Notes: generated from the sequence alone by a model not told the origin. A stretch of DNA of 64,000 nucleotides from Mesorhizobium sp. M3A.F.Ca.ET.080.04.2.1 (GCF_003952525.1 NZ_CP034451.1:1302001-1366000), one strand, 5' to 3'; positions 51,728 to 60,890 are shown, counted from the stretch's first letter. Program-made: numbers and translations.

Positions 51728-52473
51728 GACTGTGCCTTCCGTGGCTGGGATTGCGGAATGATCCCCGGCCGCAGCAGCCAGCCCATCAGCGCCAGCGCGA
51801 TCAAGGCCCCAAGCAGCTCGGCGACGATGAAGCCCGGGAGATCCATGGGCCGGATGCCGGAGAAGGTGTCGGTCAGCGAACGCGCCAACGCCACGGCCGG
51901 ATTGGCGAAGGATGTCGAGGCGGTGAACCAGTAGGCGGCGGTGATGTAGAGCCCGACCAGCCATGGCACGGCTCGCTGCTCGAACCGGGCTCCGGAGAGA
52001 ATGACCGCGACGAGGCCGAATGCGGCCACCATTTCGGAGAACCATTGCGCCGGCCCGGCGCGCAGCTTGGTCGCGATCTCCAGAACCGGCAGGGCGAACA
52101 TGAGGTGCGCGACGATCGTGCCGGCGATGCCGCCCAGGAGTTGCGCGACCAGATAGGCCGGCAGATCGCGGGCCGGCAGCGTGCGGCTCAAGCAGAACAC
52201 GAGTGAGACGGCCGGATTGAAATGCGCGCCCGAGATCGGGCCGAGGATGGTGATCAACACCACCAGCATGGCGCCGGTGGCCAACGTATTGCCGAGCAGC
52301 GCCAACGCCGCGTCATGCGTCAGCGTCTCGGCCATGATCCCGGAACCGACCACGGTTGCGACCAGCAAGCCTGTGCCCAGAGCTTCGGCAACAAATCGGC
52401 GCGGCAGATTGAAGGGTGTCGTTTTCATGCTGCCTATGGCCGGATCGTTCGCGTCGATCGGCTCGATGATCAT
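51724..52473 (-). CDS. aqpS: Aquaglyceroporin AqpS (arsenite channel)
   Basis: The 249-residue product has six helices and two NPA boxes (GAHFNPAVSLVF and SFANPAVALARSL). It replaces ArsB as the arsenite exit route in the S. meliloti ars operon. ATG 52473 overlaps the arsR stop as ATGA; an internal ATG 52428 is possible. Ends in a four-base overlap with arsC. Confidence 0.9.
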   Translation of the reverse strand: MIIEPIDANDPAIGSMKTTPFNLPRRFVAEALGTGLLVATVVGSGIMAETLTHDAALALLGNTLATGAMLVVLITILGPISGAHFNPAVSLVFCLSRTLPARDLPAYLVAQLLGGIAGTIVAHLMFALPVLEIATKLRAGPAQWFSEMVAAFGLVAVILSGARFEQRAVPWLVGLYITAAYWFTASTSFANPAVALARSLTDTFSGIRPMDLPGFIVAELLGALIALALMGWLLRPGIIPQSQPRKAQS

Positions 52474-52820
52474 TGCCGGGTCCCTTTGCCGGGCTGACAG
52501 CAAGGTGCAGCCAGCGCGGGCGCGCAGATTTCCGGACGACCCGAGCAGCAATCCTCCATCAGGAACCGGACCAACCCGGACATCGCTTCATATTCGGCGC
52601 TGTAGATGATCGAGCGCGCGTCGCGCCGCTGCGTGACCAGGCCGGCGCGCTCCAGTTCCTTGAGATGGAAGCTGACGTTGGAGGGCGAAACCTCGGTCTG
52701 TTCGGCGAGCGAACCGGCCGCGATGCCATCCGGCCCGGCAACCACCAGCAGTCGCAGAAGGCGCAGGCGCGTCTCCTGCGCCAACGCTCCAAAGGCGATC
52801 AGGGCTTGACGTTCATCCAC
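52470..52820 (-). CDS. arsR: ArsR-family arsenic-responsive repressor
   Basis: A 116-residue winged helix: SLAEQTEVSPSNVSFHLKEL is the recognition helix-turn-helix. The C-terminus has EDCCSGRPEIC and APCCQPG, a Cys-rich arsenite-binding tail like that of Acidithiobacillus ArsR rather than the E. coli site in the DNA-binding helix. It represses its own operon and the divergent gene. Overlaps aqpS by four bases. Confidence 0.9.
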   Translation of the reverse strand: MDERQALIAFGALAQETRLRLLRLLVVAGPDGIAAGSLAEQTEVSPSNVSFHLKELERAGLVTQRRDARSIIYSAEYEAMSGLVRFLMEDCCSGRPEICAPALAAPCCQPGKGTRQ

Positions 52821-52821
52821 G

Positions 52822-52847
52822 TTTCAATAATCCTTGAAATATTGAAA
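52822..52847. promoter_or_regulatory. Probable ArsR operator between divergent genes
   Basis: Inverted repeat TTTCAATA-N10-TATTGAAA with perfect 8-bp arms fills the gap next to the arsR start. A third TTGAA half-site lies in the spacer. Its position lets ArsR control both arsR and the DUF6428 gene. Confidence 0.7.
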
Positions 52848-52864
52848 TGGAGGAAATAGCCGAC

Positions 52865-53398
52865 ATGCTCTCTCCTGACAACCGCAAAATCACCCCTGCC
52901 CTTCCGGCGGATCCCTCCGACCTGACTATCGGCGATCTGCTGAACGCGCTGGCGGACGTCAAGGACAGCCCGCTGGTGTTCCACTATGATGGCCGGCCAG
53001 TGAAGCCTGGCTATCATGTGACCGAAGTCAAGGCTGGACAGTTCTCGGCACTGGATTGCGGCGCCAACCCGGAGTCCTGGTCGGAAATCTTCGTCCAGCT
53101 ATGGGACGTGGACGAAGGCGGGCCTGTCCACATGCAGGCCGGCAAGTTCGCCGCGATCATCCGTAAGGTGTCCGATCACGTCGCCCTCGACCAGTCCGCC
53201 AAGCTCACCTTCGAAGTCAGCGACGGTGTCCGACCGATGGAATTGTACCGGGCAGGTCAGCCGATGTTGGTCGGGAACGCCGTCGAAGTCGAACTGTCGC
53301 CGCGACCGGCGAGCTGCAAGCCGCGCGACCGCTGGCTGGAAGAACAGAAGGCGAGCAGATCATGTTGCTCGGCCGCGAGCGAGGCTTGCTGCAGCTGA
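52865..53398 (+). CDS. DUF6428-type protein, 177 aa
   Basis: The product DLTIGDLLNALADVKDSPLV, FHYDGRPVKPGYHVTEVKAG is the DUF6428 pattern. The C-terminus SCCSAASEACC is Cys-rich and recalls the tail of the neighbouring ArsR. The family often sits next to arsR genes, so a role in arsenic resistance is likely but unproven. ATG 52865 follows GGAGGA; an ATG at 52847 overlaps the operator. Confidence 0.75.
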   Translation: MLSPDNRKITPALPADPSDLTIGDLLNALADVKDSPLVFHYDGRPVKPGYHVTEVKAGQFSALDCGANPESWSEIFVQLWDVDEGGPVHMQAGKFAAIIRKVSDHVALDQSAKLTFEVSDGVRPMELYRAGQPMLVGNAVEVELSPRPASCKPRDRWLEEQKASRSCCSAASEACCS

Positions 53399-53488
53399 CG
53401 GATTGCCGGCGGAATGTCAGAGCCACCCGGGCCACGGATTGTCCTGCGACAGTTGGCCTGACGGCTTGCGCATCCGTATATAGACGAC

Positions 53489-53869
53489 ATGTCGGCTCTC
53501 GATACAGCGAAGCGATGGGCGCGCGGGGTCAAGCGCGACGTCGTGGCGCTGTGGATTGCCGCGCGCGACCCGCGCGTGCCCTGGTATGCAAAGGCCACCG
53601 CCGGCGCCGTCGCGGCCTATGCGCTGAGCCCCGTCGATCTCATTCCTGATTTCATCCCGGTCATCGGCTATCTGGACGACCTAGTGATCGTGCCGCTCGG
53701 CATCATGCTCGCCGTCAAGCTCGTCCCGGGAGACCTTATGCAGGAATTCCGCGACCAGGCCGCGCGCCGCGACAAGCCGGTCAGCAAGGCCGGCCTGGCT
53801 TTCATGGTTGCGGTCTGGGTGCTGGCGGCGCTGGCGCTGCTTTGGCTGTTCTGGCCGAAGGCAGCTTGA
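53489..53869 (+). CDS. YkvA/DUF1232 membrane protein
   Basis: A 126-residue protein with the DUF1232 core ALSPVDLIPDFIPVIGYLDD and a C-terminal membrane helix (AFMVAVWVLAALALLWLFW). Function unknown. It follows the DUF6428 gene by 90 bases. Confidence 0.85.
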   Translation: MSALDTAKRWARGVKRDVVALWIAARDPRVPWYAKATAGAVAAYALSPVDLIPDFIPVIGYLDDLVIVPLGIMLAVKLVPGDLMQEFRDQAARRDKPVSKAGLAFMVAVWVLAALALLWLFWPKAA

Positions 53870-53931
53870 GTGCCCTCTCGCTTCCGCGTGCCCGATAGTT
53901 GTGAACCCCACCCCCGCTCCGATGGCGACAA

Positions 53932-54951
53932 TCAAGACAAGAGCGTCCAGAGCGCTTGGAAGACATAGCCGATGACCAATGATCCGGAAACCGCGAGCGC
54001 CACGAACAACGCAATCGTTGACGGCCTGAGGACCAGTGCGACAGCCATGACACCCCAGATGCTAACCGCGCCGCCTGAAACGAGGAGCGCCATTGCAGCA
54101 CCAGGTGACATGCCGAGATCAAGCAAACCTTGGACTAGAGGCAGTGCGGCAAGGCCATCGAGATACATCGGCGCGCCGACCAGCACCGCAAGCGGGATGG
54201 CATAGCTGGAGTTTACGCCGACATAAGCGGCAAGAGCATCAGACGGCAGAAAGTCTCTCAGCAGAAACTCAGCTGAAAAGGCAAACGTCAAACAAAGAAC
54301 GACAGTTCTTGTTGTAGAGACAAGATTTGTTCCAAATGCACGCATACGCGCCCGGTCTCGCCAAATCCTGAAAGAGAGGCCCGCCGGCGTGCAGGTGTCA
54401 CACAGTCCACTCATGCTTTTTTGTGACCGTAGCGGATGTTGCACCATCTGCGTACGGGCAAGGAGAGCTGTTATCGCGCCCGAAAAGACTCCAAGCGCGA
54501 AAGCCGCAACCAACTTTCCAATGGCGAACCCAGGGCCTAGCAGCGCCCAGGTCACGGCGAGCATGGTGGGACCTGTAATTGGAGAGGAAACCCAAAATGC
54601 CATGATGGGTGCAAGCGGAACGCCGGATGCAAGAAGGCCAGTCGTGAGCGGCAGCACCGTTACGCCGCACACGGGTATTACGCTACCAATTCCCGACGCC
54701 ATCAAGATCGTCGCGACAGGGCGTCCCTTGAACCATCGTGCCGTAACTGTCGCCGCTCCGCTAGCCGCGGCCCACGCCGAGATGACCAGCCCCAAGGCGA
54801 TCAACAATGCGACGTCCATGAAACTCTGCACGACAAAATGCAGCGTCGCAGTGACCTTTTGCGGCCACATCAGAGCGACAGCAGAAGTCAGAATAGGGAC
54901 TGTCGCCCAGAAGAGGTGCTTTCTTTGAAGCGGCGGAACCGCAACCGTCAT
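53932..54951 (-). CDS. UPF0718/DUF318-type permease
   Basis: A 339-residue membrane protein with about eight helices and the Gly/Pro-rich signatures SGIGSVIPVCGVTVLPLTTG and VGAPMYLDGLAALPLVQGLL. The cytoplasmic loop has CDTC (SGLCDTCTPAG). Related permeases export or import small substrates and are often placed with ars or metal regulators. ATG 54951 has AAAGGTGA upstream. The DNA is less GC-rich than its neighbours. It is divergent from a LysR gene that probably controls it. Confidence 0.75.
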   Translation of the reverse strand: MTVAVPPLQRKHLFWATVPILTSAVALMWPQKVTATLHFVVQSFMDVALLIALGLVISAWAAASGAATVTARWFKGRPVATILMASGIGSVIPVCGVTVLPLTTGLLASGVPLAPIMAFWVSSPITGPTMLAVTWALLGPGFAIGKLVAAFALGVFSGAITALLARTQMVQHPLRSQKSMSGLCDTCTPAGLSFRIWRDRARMRAFGTNLVSTTRTVVLCLTFAFSAEFLLRDFLPSDALAAYVGVNSSYAIPLAVLVGAPMYLDGLAALPLVQGLLDLGMSPGAAMALLVSGGAVSIWGVMAVALVLRPSTIALFVALAVSGSLVIGYVFQALWTLLS

Positions 54952-55021
54952 GGCATCACCTTTTGTGCCACAACTACCAGTCCGGCTTCCATAAATGAAA
55001 CGAATAGCATAAATATCAGCT

Positions 55022-55894
55022 ATGAGCGCACGCGATAGCAACCGTACCCAACTGGACAGCGAATTGCTGCGCACGTTCTTGTCTGTGGCCAAGGCGGGGA
55101 GCCTCAGTGGCGCCGCGGCGCGGCTGTACCGAACGCAGTCCGCAGTCAGCCTCCAGGTGCAAAAGCTGGAGGCTGCCCTCGGACAGCGGGTGTTCGAAAG
55201 GCATGGCCGGGGAGTTGCGATGACTGCCGCCGGCGAGCGGCTGCTACCCGTCGCCCGCGACGTTGTCGAAATGCTGAATCAGGTGGCAACCGATCTGCGC
55301 GAAGCGCCAGACGAGCAAGAGATCCGCCTTGGCATTCCCGAGGAATATGGCGACACGATTCTTCCGTCTATCCTGGCCACCTTCACCGAAGCGGAGCCCA
55401 CAGCTCGCATTTTCGTGCGCTGCAGTTCAAGCATGGAATTCCCACGTGCACTGGCTGCCGGCGAACTGGATCTCGCCCTGCACTCGCCCGAGCGCGTCTC
55501 CAAAAACGACGTCATTGTTCATAGCGAACGCGCCGTGTGGACCGGCTCCGCCTTCCACAATGTGGAGAACCGTCGGCCTCTGCCGGTGGCGCTGTTCGAT
55601 AAGACTTGCTGGTGGAGGGAACGCTGTCTCGACCTGCTTCGGAAATCCGGACTGGAGTATCAGGTCGTTTGCACCAGCCAGAGCATTTCAGGTGTTCGAG
55701 CGGCAATCGCCGCCGGCGTCGCTATCGGCGTATTGCCGGAAAGCACGCTGACAGATCACATCAGGGCGTTGGCGAGCGCGAAGCTGCCGCAGTTGGGTGA
55801 AACGCATCTGGCGCTCACCGGCTCACCGAAGCGGCCTCGGCGGCTAGCCGAAAAACTGTCGGCGATCATCTCACGAACGTTTCAGGGAAAGTGA
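55022..55894 (+). CDS. LysR-family transcriptional regulator
   Basis: The 290-residue protein has the LysR helix-turn-helix SLSGAAARLYRTQSAVSLQV followed by QKLEAALGQRVFERHGRGV. The substrate-binding domain is complete. It is divergent from the UPF0718 permease with a 70-base A/T-rich gap, so the permease is its likely target. Confidence 0.88.
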   Translation: MSARDSNRTQLDSELLRTFLSVAKAGSLSGAAARLYRTQSAVSLQVQKLEAALGQRVFERHGRGVAMTAAGERLLPVARDVVEMLNQVATDLREAPDEQEIRLGIPEEYGDTILPSILATFTEAEPTARIFVRCSSSMEFPRALAAGELDLALHSPERVSKNDVIVHSERAVWTGSAFHNVENRRPLPVALFDKTCWWRERCLDLLRKSGLEYQVVCTSQSISGVRAAIAAGVAIGVLPESTLTDHIRALASAKLPQLGETHLALTGSPKRPRRLAEKLSAIISRTFQGK

Positions 55895-56026
55895 CGTGTA
55901 AGCAGCGAACACTGCCTGCAGATGCACGGCTGTGTCCCTCGTGCAGTAAATGGCTGCTTCCGGCCTGCCCCTTGACCGTCTCCTTACTTGGAGCGAGCGT
56001 GAACGCTCTTTCAGACGGGAGCCCCG

Positions 56027-57736
56027 ATGGATTCGAGAGAGCTTTTGATCCGCATGATCCGCGCCGGCGCCGGAGAGGTTCCCGCCGATGTGGTGATCCG
56101 CGACGTGCGGCTGCTCGACATCGTCAGCGGCGCGGTGACCGAAACCGACATCGCCATCGTCGCCGACCGCATCGTCGGCACCCATGCGCGCTACGAGGCG
56201 GAGCGGGTGATCGACGGCCGCGGCCGCTTCGCGGTGCCGGGCTTCATCGACACGCATCTCCACATCGAATCCTCACTGGTCAGCCCACTCGAGTTCGACC
56301 GCTGCGTGCTGCCGCACGGCGTCACCACCGTGCTTTGCGATCCGCACGAGATCGCCAATGTGCTGGGTGCGGAAGGCATCCGCTATTTCCTCGACTGCGC
56401 CGAGCAGACCATCATGGATGTGCGGGTCAACCTGTCGTCCTGCGTGCCGTCGACCGCATTCGAGACCTCGGGCGCCAGGCTGGAAGCGGAGGACCTCCTG
56501 CCCTTCCGCACCCATGCCAAGGTGGTCGGCCTGGCCGAGGTGATGAATTTTCCGGGCGTGCTGGCCGGCGACGCCGGCATGATCGCCAAGCTGGACGCCT
56601 TCGCCGACGGCCATATCGATGGCCACGCGCCTTTGCTCAGGGGCCAACGGCTCAACGGCTATCTCGCCGCCCGTATCCGCACCGACCACGAGACCACCAC
56701 CGCCGCCGAGGCGCGCGAGAAGCTTGCCAAGGGCATGGCCATCCTGATCCGAGAGGGCTCGGCCTCGAAGGACCTCGAGGCGCTGGCCGAGATCCTCGAC
56801 GCCGACACCTCTAGCTTCGTGGCGCTGTGCACCGACGACCGCAACCCGCTCGACATCGCGGAGGAAGGCCACCTCGATTCCTCGATCCGCCGCCTCATCG
56901 CCACGGGCTGCCCGGTGCATCATGTCTACCGCGCCGCCAGCCATTCGGCGGCGCGCATCTTCGGGCTCGCCGACCGCGGCCTGGTGGCGCCCGGCTGGCG
57001 CGCCGACATCGCGCTGCTCGAGCATCTGGAGGACTGCCGGGTGAGCGACGTGATCGCGGCGGGGCGGCTGGTGACGCCGGAATTGTTCAAGACGCGAAAA
57101 GCCGTCAACCCGGTCGGCCTGTCATCGGTGAAGGCCAGGCCGGTGACGCCGGAGGCCTTCCGCATCGAGGCAACGAGCGGCCGCAACCAGACGCCGGTGA
57201 TCGTCATCAAGCCCGGACTTCTCATCAGCTTCCGCGAGGACGCCGCCCTGCCCATCGCCGAAAACTCCCTGCAGCCGGACATCGGGGCCGACATCCTCAA
57301 GGCGGCGGTGGTCGAGCGTCACGGCAGGAACGGCAATATCGGTAAAGGCTTCGTCAAAGGCATCGGATTGAAGCGCGGCGCCATCGCCTCCTCGATCGGC
57401 CATGACTGCCACAACATCACCGTGGTCGGCGCCTCCGACGCCGACATGGCGGTTGCGGTCAACCGGCTGATCGAGATGGGCGGCGGCATGGCGGTGGCCG
57501 ACGGCGGCCGCGTCACGGCGCAACTCGCGCTGCCGCTGGCAGGGCTGATGAGCCTGAAGCCCTTCGAGACGGTGACGCAGGCGATGCACGAATTGCGCGA
57601 GGCCACTCAGAAGATCGGCTGCACCATCCCAGAGCCCTTCCTGCAGGTGGCGTTCCTGGCGCTGCCGGTGATCCCGCATCTCAAGCTCACCGACATGGGC
57701 CTGTTCGATGTCGACAGGTTCGGTTTCGTGGCGTGA
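56027..57736 (+). CDS. ade: Adenine deaminase
   Basis: A 569-residue amidohydrolase. Metal ligands: VPGFIDTHLHIESSLVSP (HxH), and a later GHDCHNITVVGASDADM in the C-terminal domain. DPHEIANVLG and DDRNPLDIAEEGHLDSSIRR are further family signatures. It converts adenine to hypoxanthine in purine salvage. GGGAG lies just upstream of the ATG. Confidence 0.92.
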   Translation: MDSRELLIRMIRAGAGEVPADVVIRDVRLLDIVSGAVTETDIAIVADRIVGTHARYEAERVIDGRGRFAVPGFIDTHLHIESSLVSPLEFDRCVLPHGVTTVLCDPHEIANVLGAEGIRYFLDCAEQTIMDVRVNLSSCVPSTAFETSGARLEAEDLLPFRTHAKVVGLAEVMNFPGVLAGDAGMIAKLDAFADGHIDGHAPLLRGQRLNGYLAARIRTDHETTTAAEAREKLAKGMAILIREGSASKDLEALAEILDADTSSFVALCTDDRNPLDIAEEGHLDSSIRRLIATGCPVHHVYRAASHSAARIFGLADRGLVAPGWRADIALLEHLEDCRVSDVIAAGRLVTPELFKTRKAVNPVGLSSVKARPVTPEAFRIEATSGRNQTPVIVIKPGLLISFREDAALPIAENSLQPDIGADILKAAVVERHGRNGNIGKGFVKGIGLKRGAIASSIGHDCHNITVVGASDADMAVAVNRLIEMGGGMAVADGGRVTAQLALPLAGLMSLKPFETVTQAMHELREATQKIGCTIPEPFLQVAFLALPVIPHLKLTDMGLFDVDRFGFVA

Positions 57737-57790
57737 GACGGCGTCAGGTCTCAGCCACCCCCCGCTCGTGTTTCAGGGGCCGGCGCTGCC

Positions 57791-57865
57791 TTACCGCAGG
57801 CCCAGAAAACTCAGGATGGCGATGACGATGACGATGGCGCCGACAATCCAGATGATGTTGTTCAT
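57791..57865 (-). CDS. 24-residue single-helix membrane peptide
   Basis: ATG 57865 to TAA 57791-57793 encodes a 24-residue peptide beginning MNNIIWIVGAIVIVIAILSF, with only LGLR before the stop. One membrane helix with a short basic end. GGAG lies seven bases upstream. Similar very short peptides occur widely in rhizobia; function unknown. Confidence 0.75.
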   Translation of the reverse strand: MNNIIWIVGAIVIVIAILSFLGLR

Positions 57866-58091
57866 GGTGCTCTCCACTGATGGCCGGCCGGAGACCCGCG
57901 CCTAGGCGTGGCCGGCCTCTACCGGATCTGTGAGGGTGTGCGCGGAAACGCTTCCTGTTCACCCTCGCAGAAACGTCAACCCTTAGAATCTGCTAATGTT
58001 CCATCGATGCTAAGCGCTTGAGGCTGCCTGGCGCTTGCGGGCGAGCGAAGCATGGCGGCGCTCGCCCACGGCTTCGACGAAGCTGTCTGGC

Positions 58092-58376
58092 CTAGCAGCC
58101 TTCGGTCGTCTTCTTCACCTGGCCGGGGGCGGCCTGTTTCGCGGTTGTGTCGTCCTGCTGGCCAGGGGCGGCCTGCTTCGCGCTGCCGGTCTCCTGGCCC
58201 GGCGCACAGTCCTTGGCGGAGTTCGTCGAGTTGGTTGTGGTCGTGTCCGTGTCCTGGGTGGTTGGCATCGTCGTGGTGGTCGAGGTGGATCCGCTCGACG
58301 AGGTTCCGCTCGATTGGGCAAATGCAAGACCGCCGGACAGGGCCAGCAGCGCCGTGGCAACTAGAAGACGTTTCAT
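58092..58376 (-). CDS. Exported Thr/Ser-rich protein, 94 aa
   Basis: The signal peptide (MKRLLVATALLALSGGLAFA) is followed by a Thr/Ser-rich low-complexity stretch and two KQAAPGQ repeats (SAKQAAPGQQDD, TAKQAAPGQVKK), with one Cys at each end of the repeat region. AGGAG precedes ATG 58376. No family recognised. Confidence 0.65.
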   Translation of the reverse strand: MKRLLVATALLALSGGLAFAQSSGTSSSGSTSTTTTMPTTQDTDTTTTNSTNSAKDCAPGQETGSAKQAAPGQQDDTTAKQAAPGQVKKTTEGC

Positions 58377-58613
58377 CAATATCGCTCCTATGCGGGAAGC
58401 GTCCCTTCCATCGCATAACAGGCAAGCGACGGGTCGGTTCCGTAGAGCATCCCCCTGGCAGAACCGCCCTTGCGCCGGCGAGCAGACCAGCCCGGCGCAA
58501 CGGCGGATTGGCGAGCGCCGTTAACCGTCCGCCAGCGACCGGACCAAGGTCTGTGTCGCAATCGCCGCAATGGCCCTATACTCTCCGCGCCGCGGAAGAA
58601 TCTGACGGCGTGG

Positions 58614-60014
58614 ATGCCTGGGGTGGATTTGAGGAAACTCTTCGATCAGTTGAGCCGGCTGTCATTGGCGGTTCAGTTCCTCATCGTAGGCGGCATCGGG
58701 CTCCTGGCGGTGATGCTCGTGGTCGGCCTGTGGGTGACCGCGCAGATCCGCGCAGGCGTCATGCACAACTCCGCCACGACCACGGCCCTTTACGTCGACA
58801 GCGTGATCGCGCCGCTGCTGCCGGACCTGCGCAAGAGCCGGGAACTGGATGACACCGTCAAGCGCGCGCTGGACGAGACGCTCGGCCAGGGCGCGCTGGG
58901 AAAGAGGCTGGTCTCGTTCAAGCTGTGGCGGCGCGACGGCTTGGTGCTCTACTCCGACGACTCGGCGCTGATCGGCAGGACCTTCCCGCCCAACCCCAAT
59001 CTCGTCTCCGCTTTCGCCGGCAATGTCGTGGCCGAATACAACGACCTCAGAGACGACCCCGAGGCGACCGAGGAGAAGGCGGTGAAGGCGCCGCTGTTCG
59101 AGATCTACAATCCGGTGCGCGAGCCGTGGTCGGGCGAAGTGGTGGCGGTGTCGGAATTCTACGAAGTCGCCGACGATTTCCAGGAAACGCTGAACTCCGC
59201 GCTGTGGTGGACGTGGCTGGTGGTGGCCGCCGCCACCCTGACGGCGCTGGCGCTGCTGTCCGGCATCGTCTTCCGCGGCAGCCGCACCATCGCCACGCAG
59301 CGGACGGCCCTGGAGGCCAAGGTTGCCGAGCTGCAGTCGGCACTGGCGCAGAATTCTTCGCTGCGCCAGCGCGTGCAGCGCGCCTCGCGCCGCGCCACCG
59401 CCCTCAACGAGCGCTATCTGAGGCGGATCGGCGCCGACCTGCATGACGGCCCGGCGCAGCTGGTGGCGCTCGCCGCGCTCAGGATGGACAGCCCGGTGCT
59501 GGTCGATCCGGCCACGCCGAAACCGCAGCGCGAGGCCGAGATCGCCGGCATCCACAAGACGCTCGGCGAGGCGATGCGCGAGATACGCGGCATCTGCAAC
59601 GGGCTGGTGCTGCCGCAGATCGAGGCCCAGGCGGTGACCGACATATTGCGGCTGGCGGTGGCCGAGCATGAGCGGCGCACCGACACCAAAGTGTTGCTAA
59701 CCCTGCCCGAGCGCTTGCCCGAACTCGGAACCTCGGAGAAGATCAGCATCTATCGCTTCGTGCAGGAAGGGCTGAACAACGCCTATCGCCACGGCAAGGG
59801 CAAGGGTCAGCAGGTGCGAGCCACCACAAAGGGCGGCAAGCTGGTGGTCGAGGTGATGGACACCGGTCCTGGTTTCGATCCAGGCCGGAGCGAGGGCCTG
59901 GGACTCGCGGGTCTCAGGGAACGCATCGAGAGCATCGGCGGGCAGTTCGAAACGCTGTCGGGCTCGGGGGGAACGAGACTCGTAATCACATTGTCTGTCG
60001 AGGAGCAGCCGTGA
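58614..60014 (+). CDS. NarL-type sensor histidine kinase
   Basis: The 466-residue protein has two membrane helices (about 18-40, 205-225) around a periplasmic sensor region, then a HisKA_3 dimerisation box with the phospho-accepting His in ADLHDGPAQLVAL and an ATPase domain (EGLNNAYRHGKG, DTGPGFDP, GLGLAGLRERIESIGG). It phosphorylates the response regulator that overlaps its stop codon. Signal unknown. Confidence 0.88.
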   Translation: MPGVDLRKLFDQLSRLSLAVQFLIVGGIGLLAVMLVVGLWVTAQIRAGVMHNSATTTALYVDSVIAPLLPDLRKSRELDDTVKRALDETLGQGALGKRLVSFKLWRRDGLVLYSDDSALIGRTFPPNPNLVSAFAGNVVAEYNDLRDDPEATEEKAVKAPLFEIYNPVREPWSGEVVAVSEFYEVADDFQETLNSALWWTWLVVAAATLTALALLSGIVFRGSRTIATQRTALEAKVAELQSALAQNSSLRQRVQRASRRATALNERYLRRIGADLHDGPAQLVALAALRMDSPVLVDPATPKPQREAEIAGIHKTLGEAMREIRGICNGLVLPQIEAQAVTDILRLAVAEHERRTDTKVLLTLPERLPELGTSEKISIYRFVQEGLNNAYRHGKGKGQQVRATTKGGKLVVEVMDTGPGFDPGRSEGLGLAGLRERIESIGGQFETLSGSGGTRLVITLSVEEQP

Positions 60015-60655
60015 CCGCACCGATCCGTATTGCCATTGTCGACGATCATCCGCTGTTTCGCGAGGGCGTGGCGCGCAGCCTCGGCGAGATCGGCGGCTTC
60101 GAACTTGTGGGCGAAGGCGCCAGCGCCGAGGACGCCGAAAAGCTGGCGCGCGGCAGCACGCCCGACATATTGCTGCTCGACATCAGCATGCCGGGCGGCG
60201 GTCTCAATGCGCTGGCCAGCATCCTTGCGGCGATGCCCGAGCAGAAGATCGTCATGCTGACGGTGTCGGAGACCAATGGCGACGTCGCCCAGGCGCTGAA
60301 GGCCGGCGCGCGCGGCTATGTGCTGAAGGGCGTCGGCTCCAAATCGCTGGCCGAGATCCTGCGCGACGTCGCCAACGGCCAGAGCTACGTCTCGCCGACG
60401 CTGTCGGCGCGGCTCCTTTCGGACCTGTTGCAGCCCTCCGGCCGCAAGCCGGACCCGCTCAGCCAGCTCACCGGCCGCGAGGCCGAGATCCTGAGGCTGG
60501 TGGCGGAAGGCCTCAGCAACAAGGAGGTCGCGTCGCGGCTGTCGCTGCAGGAAAAGACGGTCAAGCACCACATGACCAGGGTGCTGGCCAAGCTCAACGT
60601 GCGCAACCGCACGGAAGCGGCGCTGCTGATGCATGAGGCGAAGGAGAGGAATTAG
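60011..60655 (+). CDS. LuxR/NarL-family response regulator
   Basis: A 214-residue regulator that starts with GTG overlapping the kinase TGA (GTGA). Receiver residues: VDDHPLFREG, phospho-acceptor Asp in LLLDISMPGGG, Lys in YVLKGV. Output LuxR helix-turn-helix: LTGREAEILRLVAEGLSNKE, HHMTRVLAKLNVRNRTEA. Partner of the upstream kinase; target genes unknown. Confidence 0.92.
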   Translation: MTAPIRIAIVDDHPLFREGVARSLGEIGGFELVGEGASAEDAEKLARGSTPDILLLDISMPGGGLNALASILAAMPEQKIVMLTVSETNGDVAQALKAGARGYVLKGVGSKSLAEILRDVANGQSYVSPTLSARLLSDLLQPSGRKPDPLSQLTGREAEILRLVAEGLSNKEVASRLSLQEKTVKHHMTRVLAKLNVRNRTEAALLMHEAKERN

Positions 60656-60660
60656 GGAAT

Positions 60661-60831
60661 GGTGAATGGTGAATGGTGAATAGTGAGTAGTGAGTAGTGA
60701 GTAGTGAGTAGTGAGTAGTGAGTAGTGAGTAGTGAGTAGTGAATGATCTAGCTCATAGCCAAAGGCCTCACCCCTAAAATCTTTCACTATTCACTATTCA
60801 CTATTCACTATTCACTATTAACCATTCACCA
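60661..60831. repeat. Inverted heptanucleotide repeat array
   Basis: Twelve consecutive 7-bp units of the type RGTGARTor (GGTGAAT/AGTGAGT/AGTGAAT) fill 60661-60744. After a 38-base spacer seven units of the reverse complement type (TTCACTA) fill 60783-60831. The two arms can pair into a long imperfect hairpin. The array lies between the response regulator stop and a minus-strand terminator. Confidence 0.85.
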
Positions 60832-60862
60832 CTCCCTTCACTATTCCCTCTCCCCAAAACAA

Positions 60863-60890
60863 TCACCCCCGCCTCCGGAGACGGGGGTGA
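60863..60890 (-). terminator. Rho-independent terminator after NG-rich gene 1
   Basis: Perfect 9-bp stem TCACCCCCG/CGGGGGTGA with a 10-base loop, followed on the minus strand by TTGTTTT. It lies 42 bases beyond the stop of the gene at 60932-61384. Confidence 0.75.
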
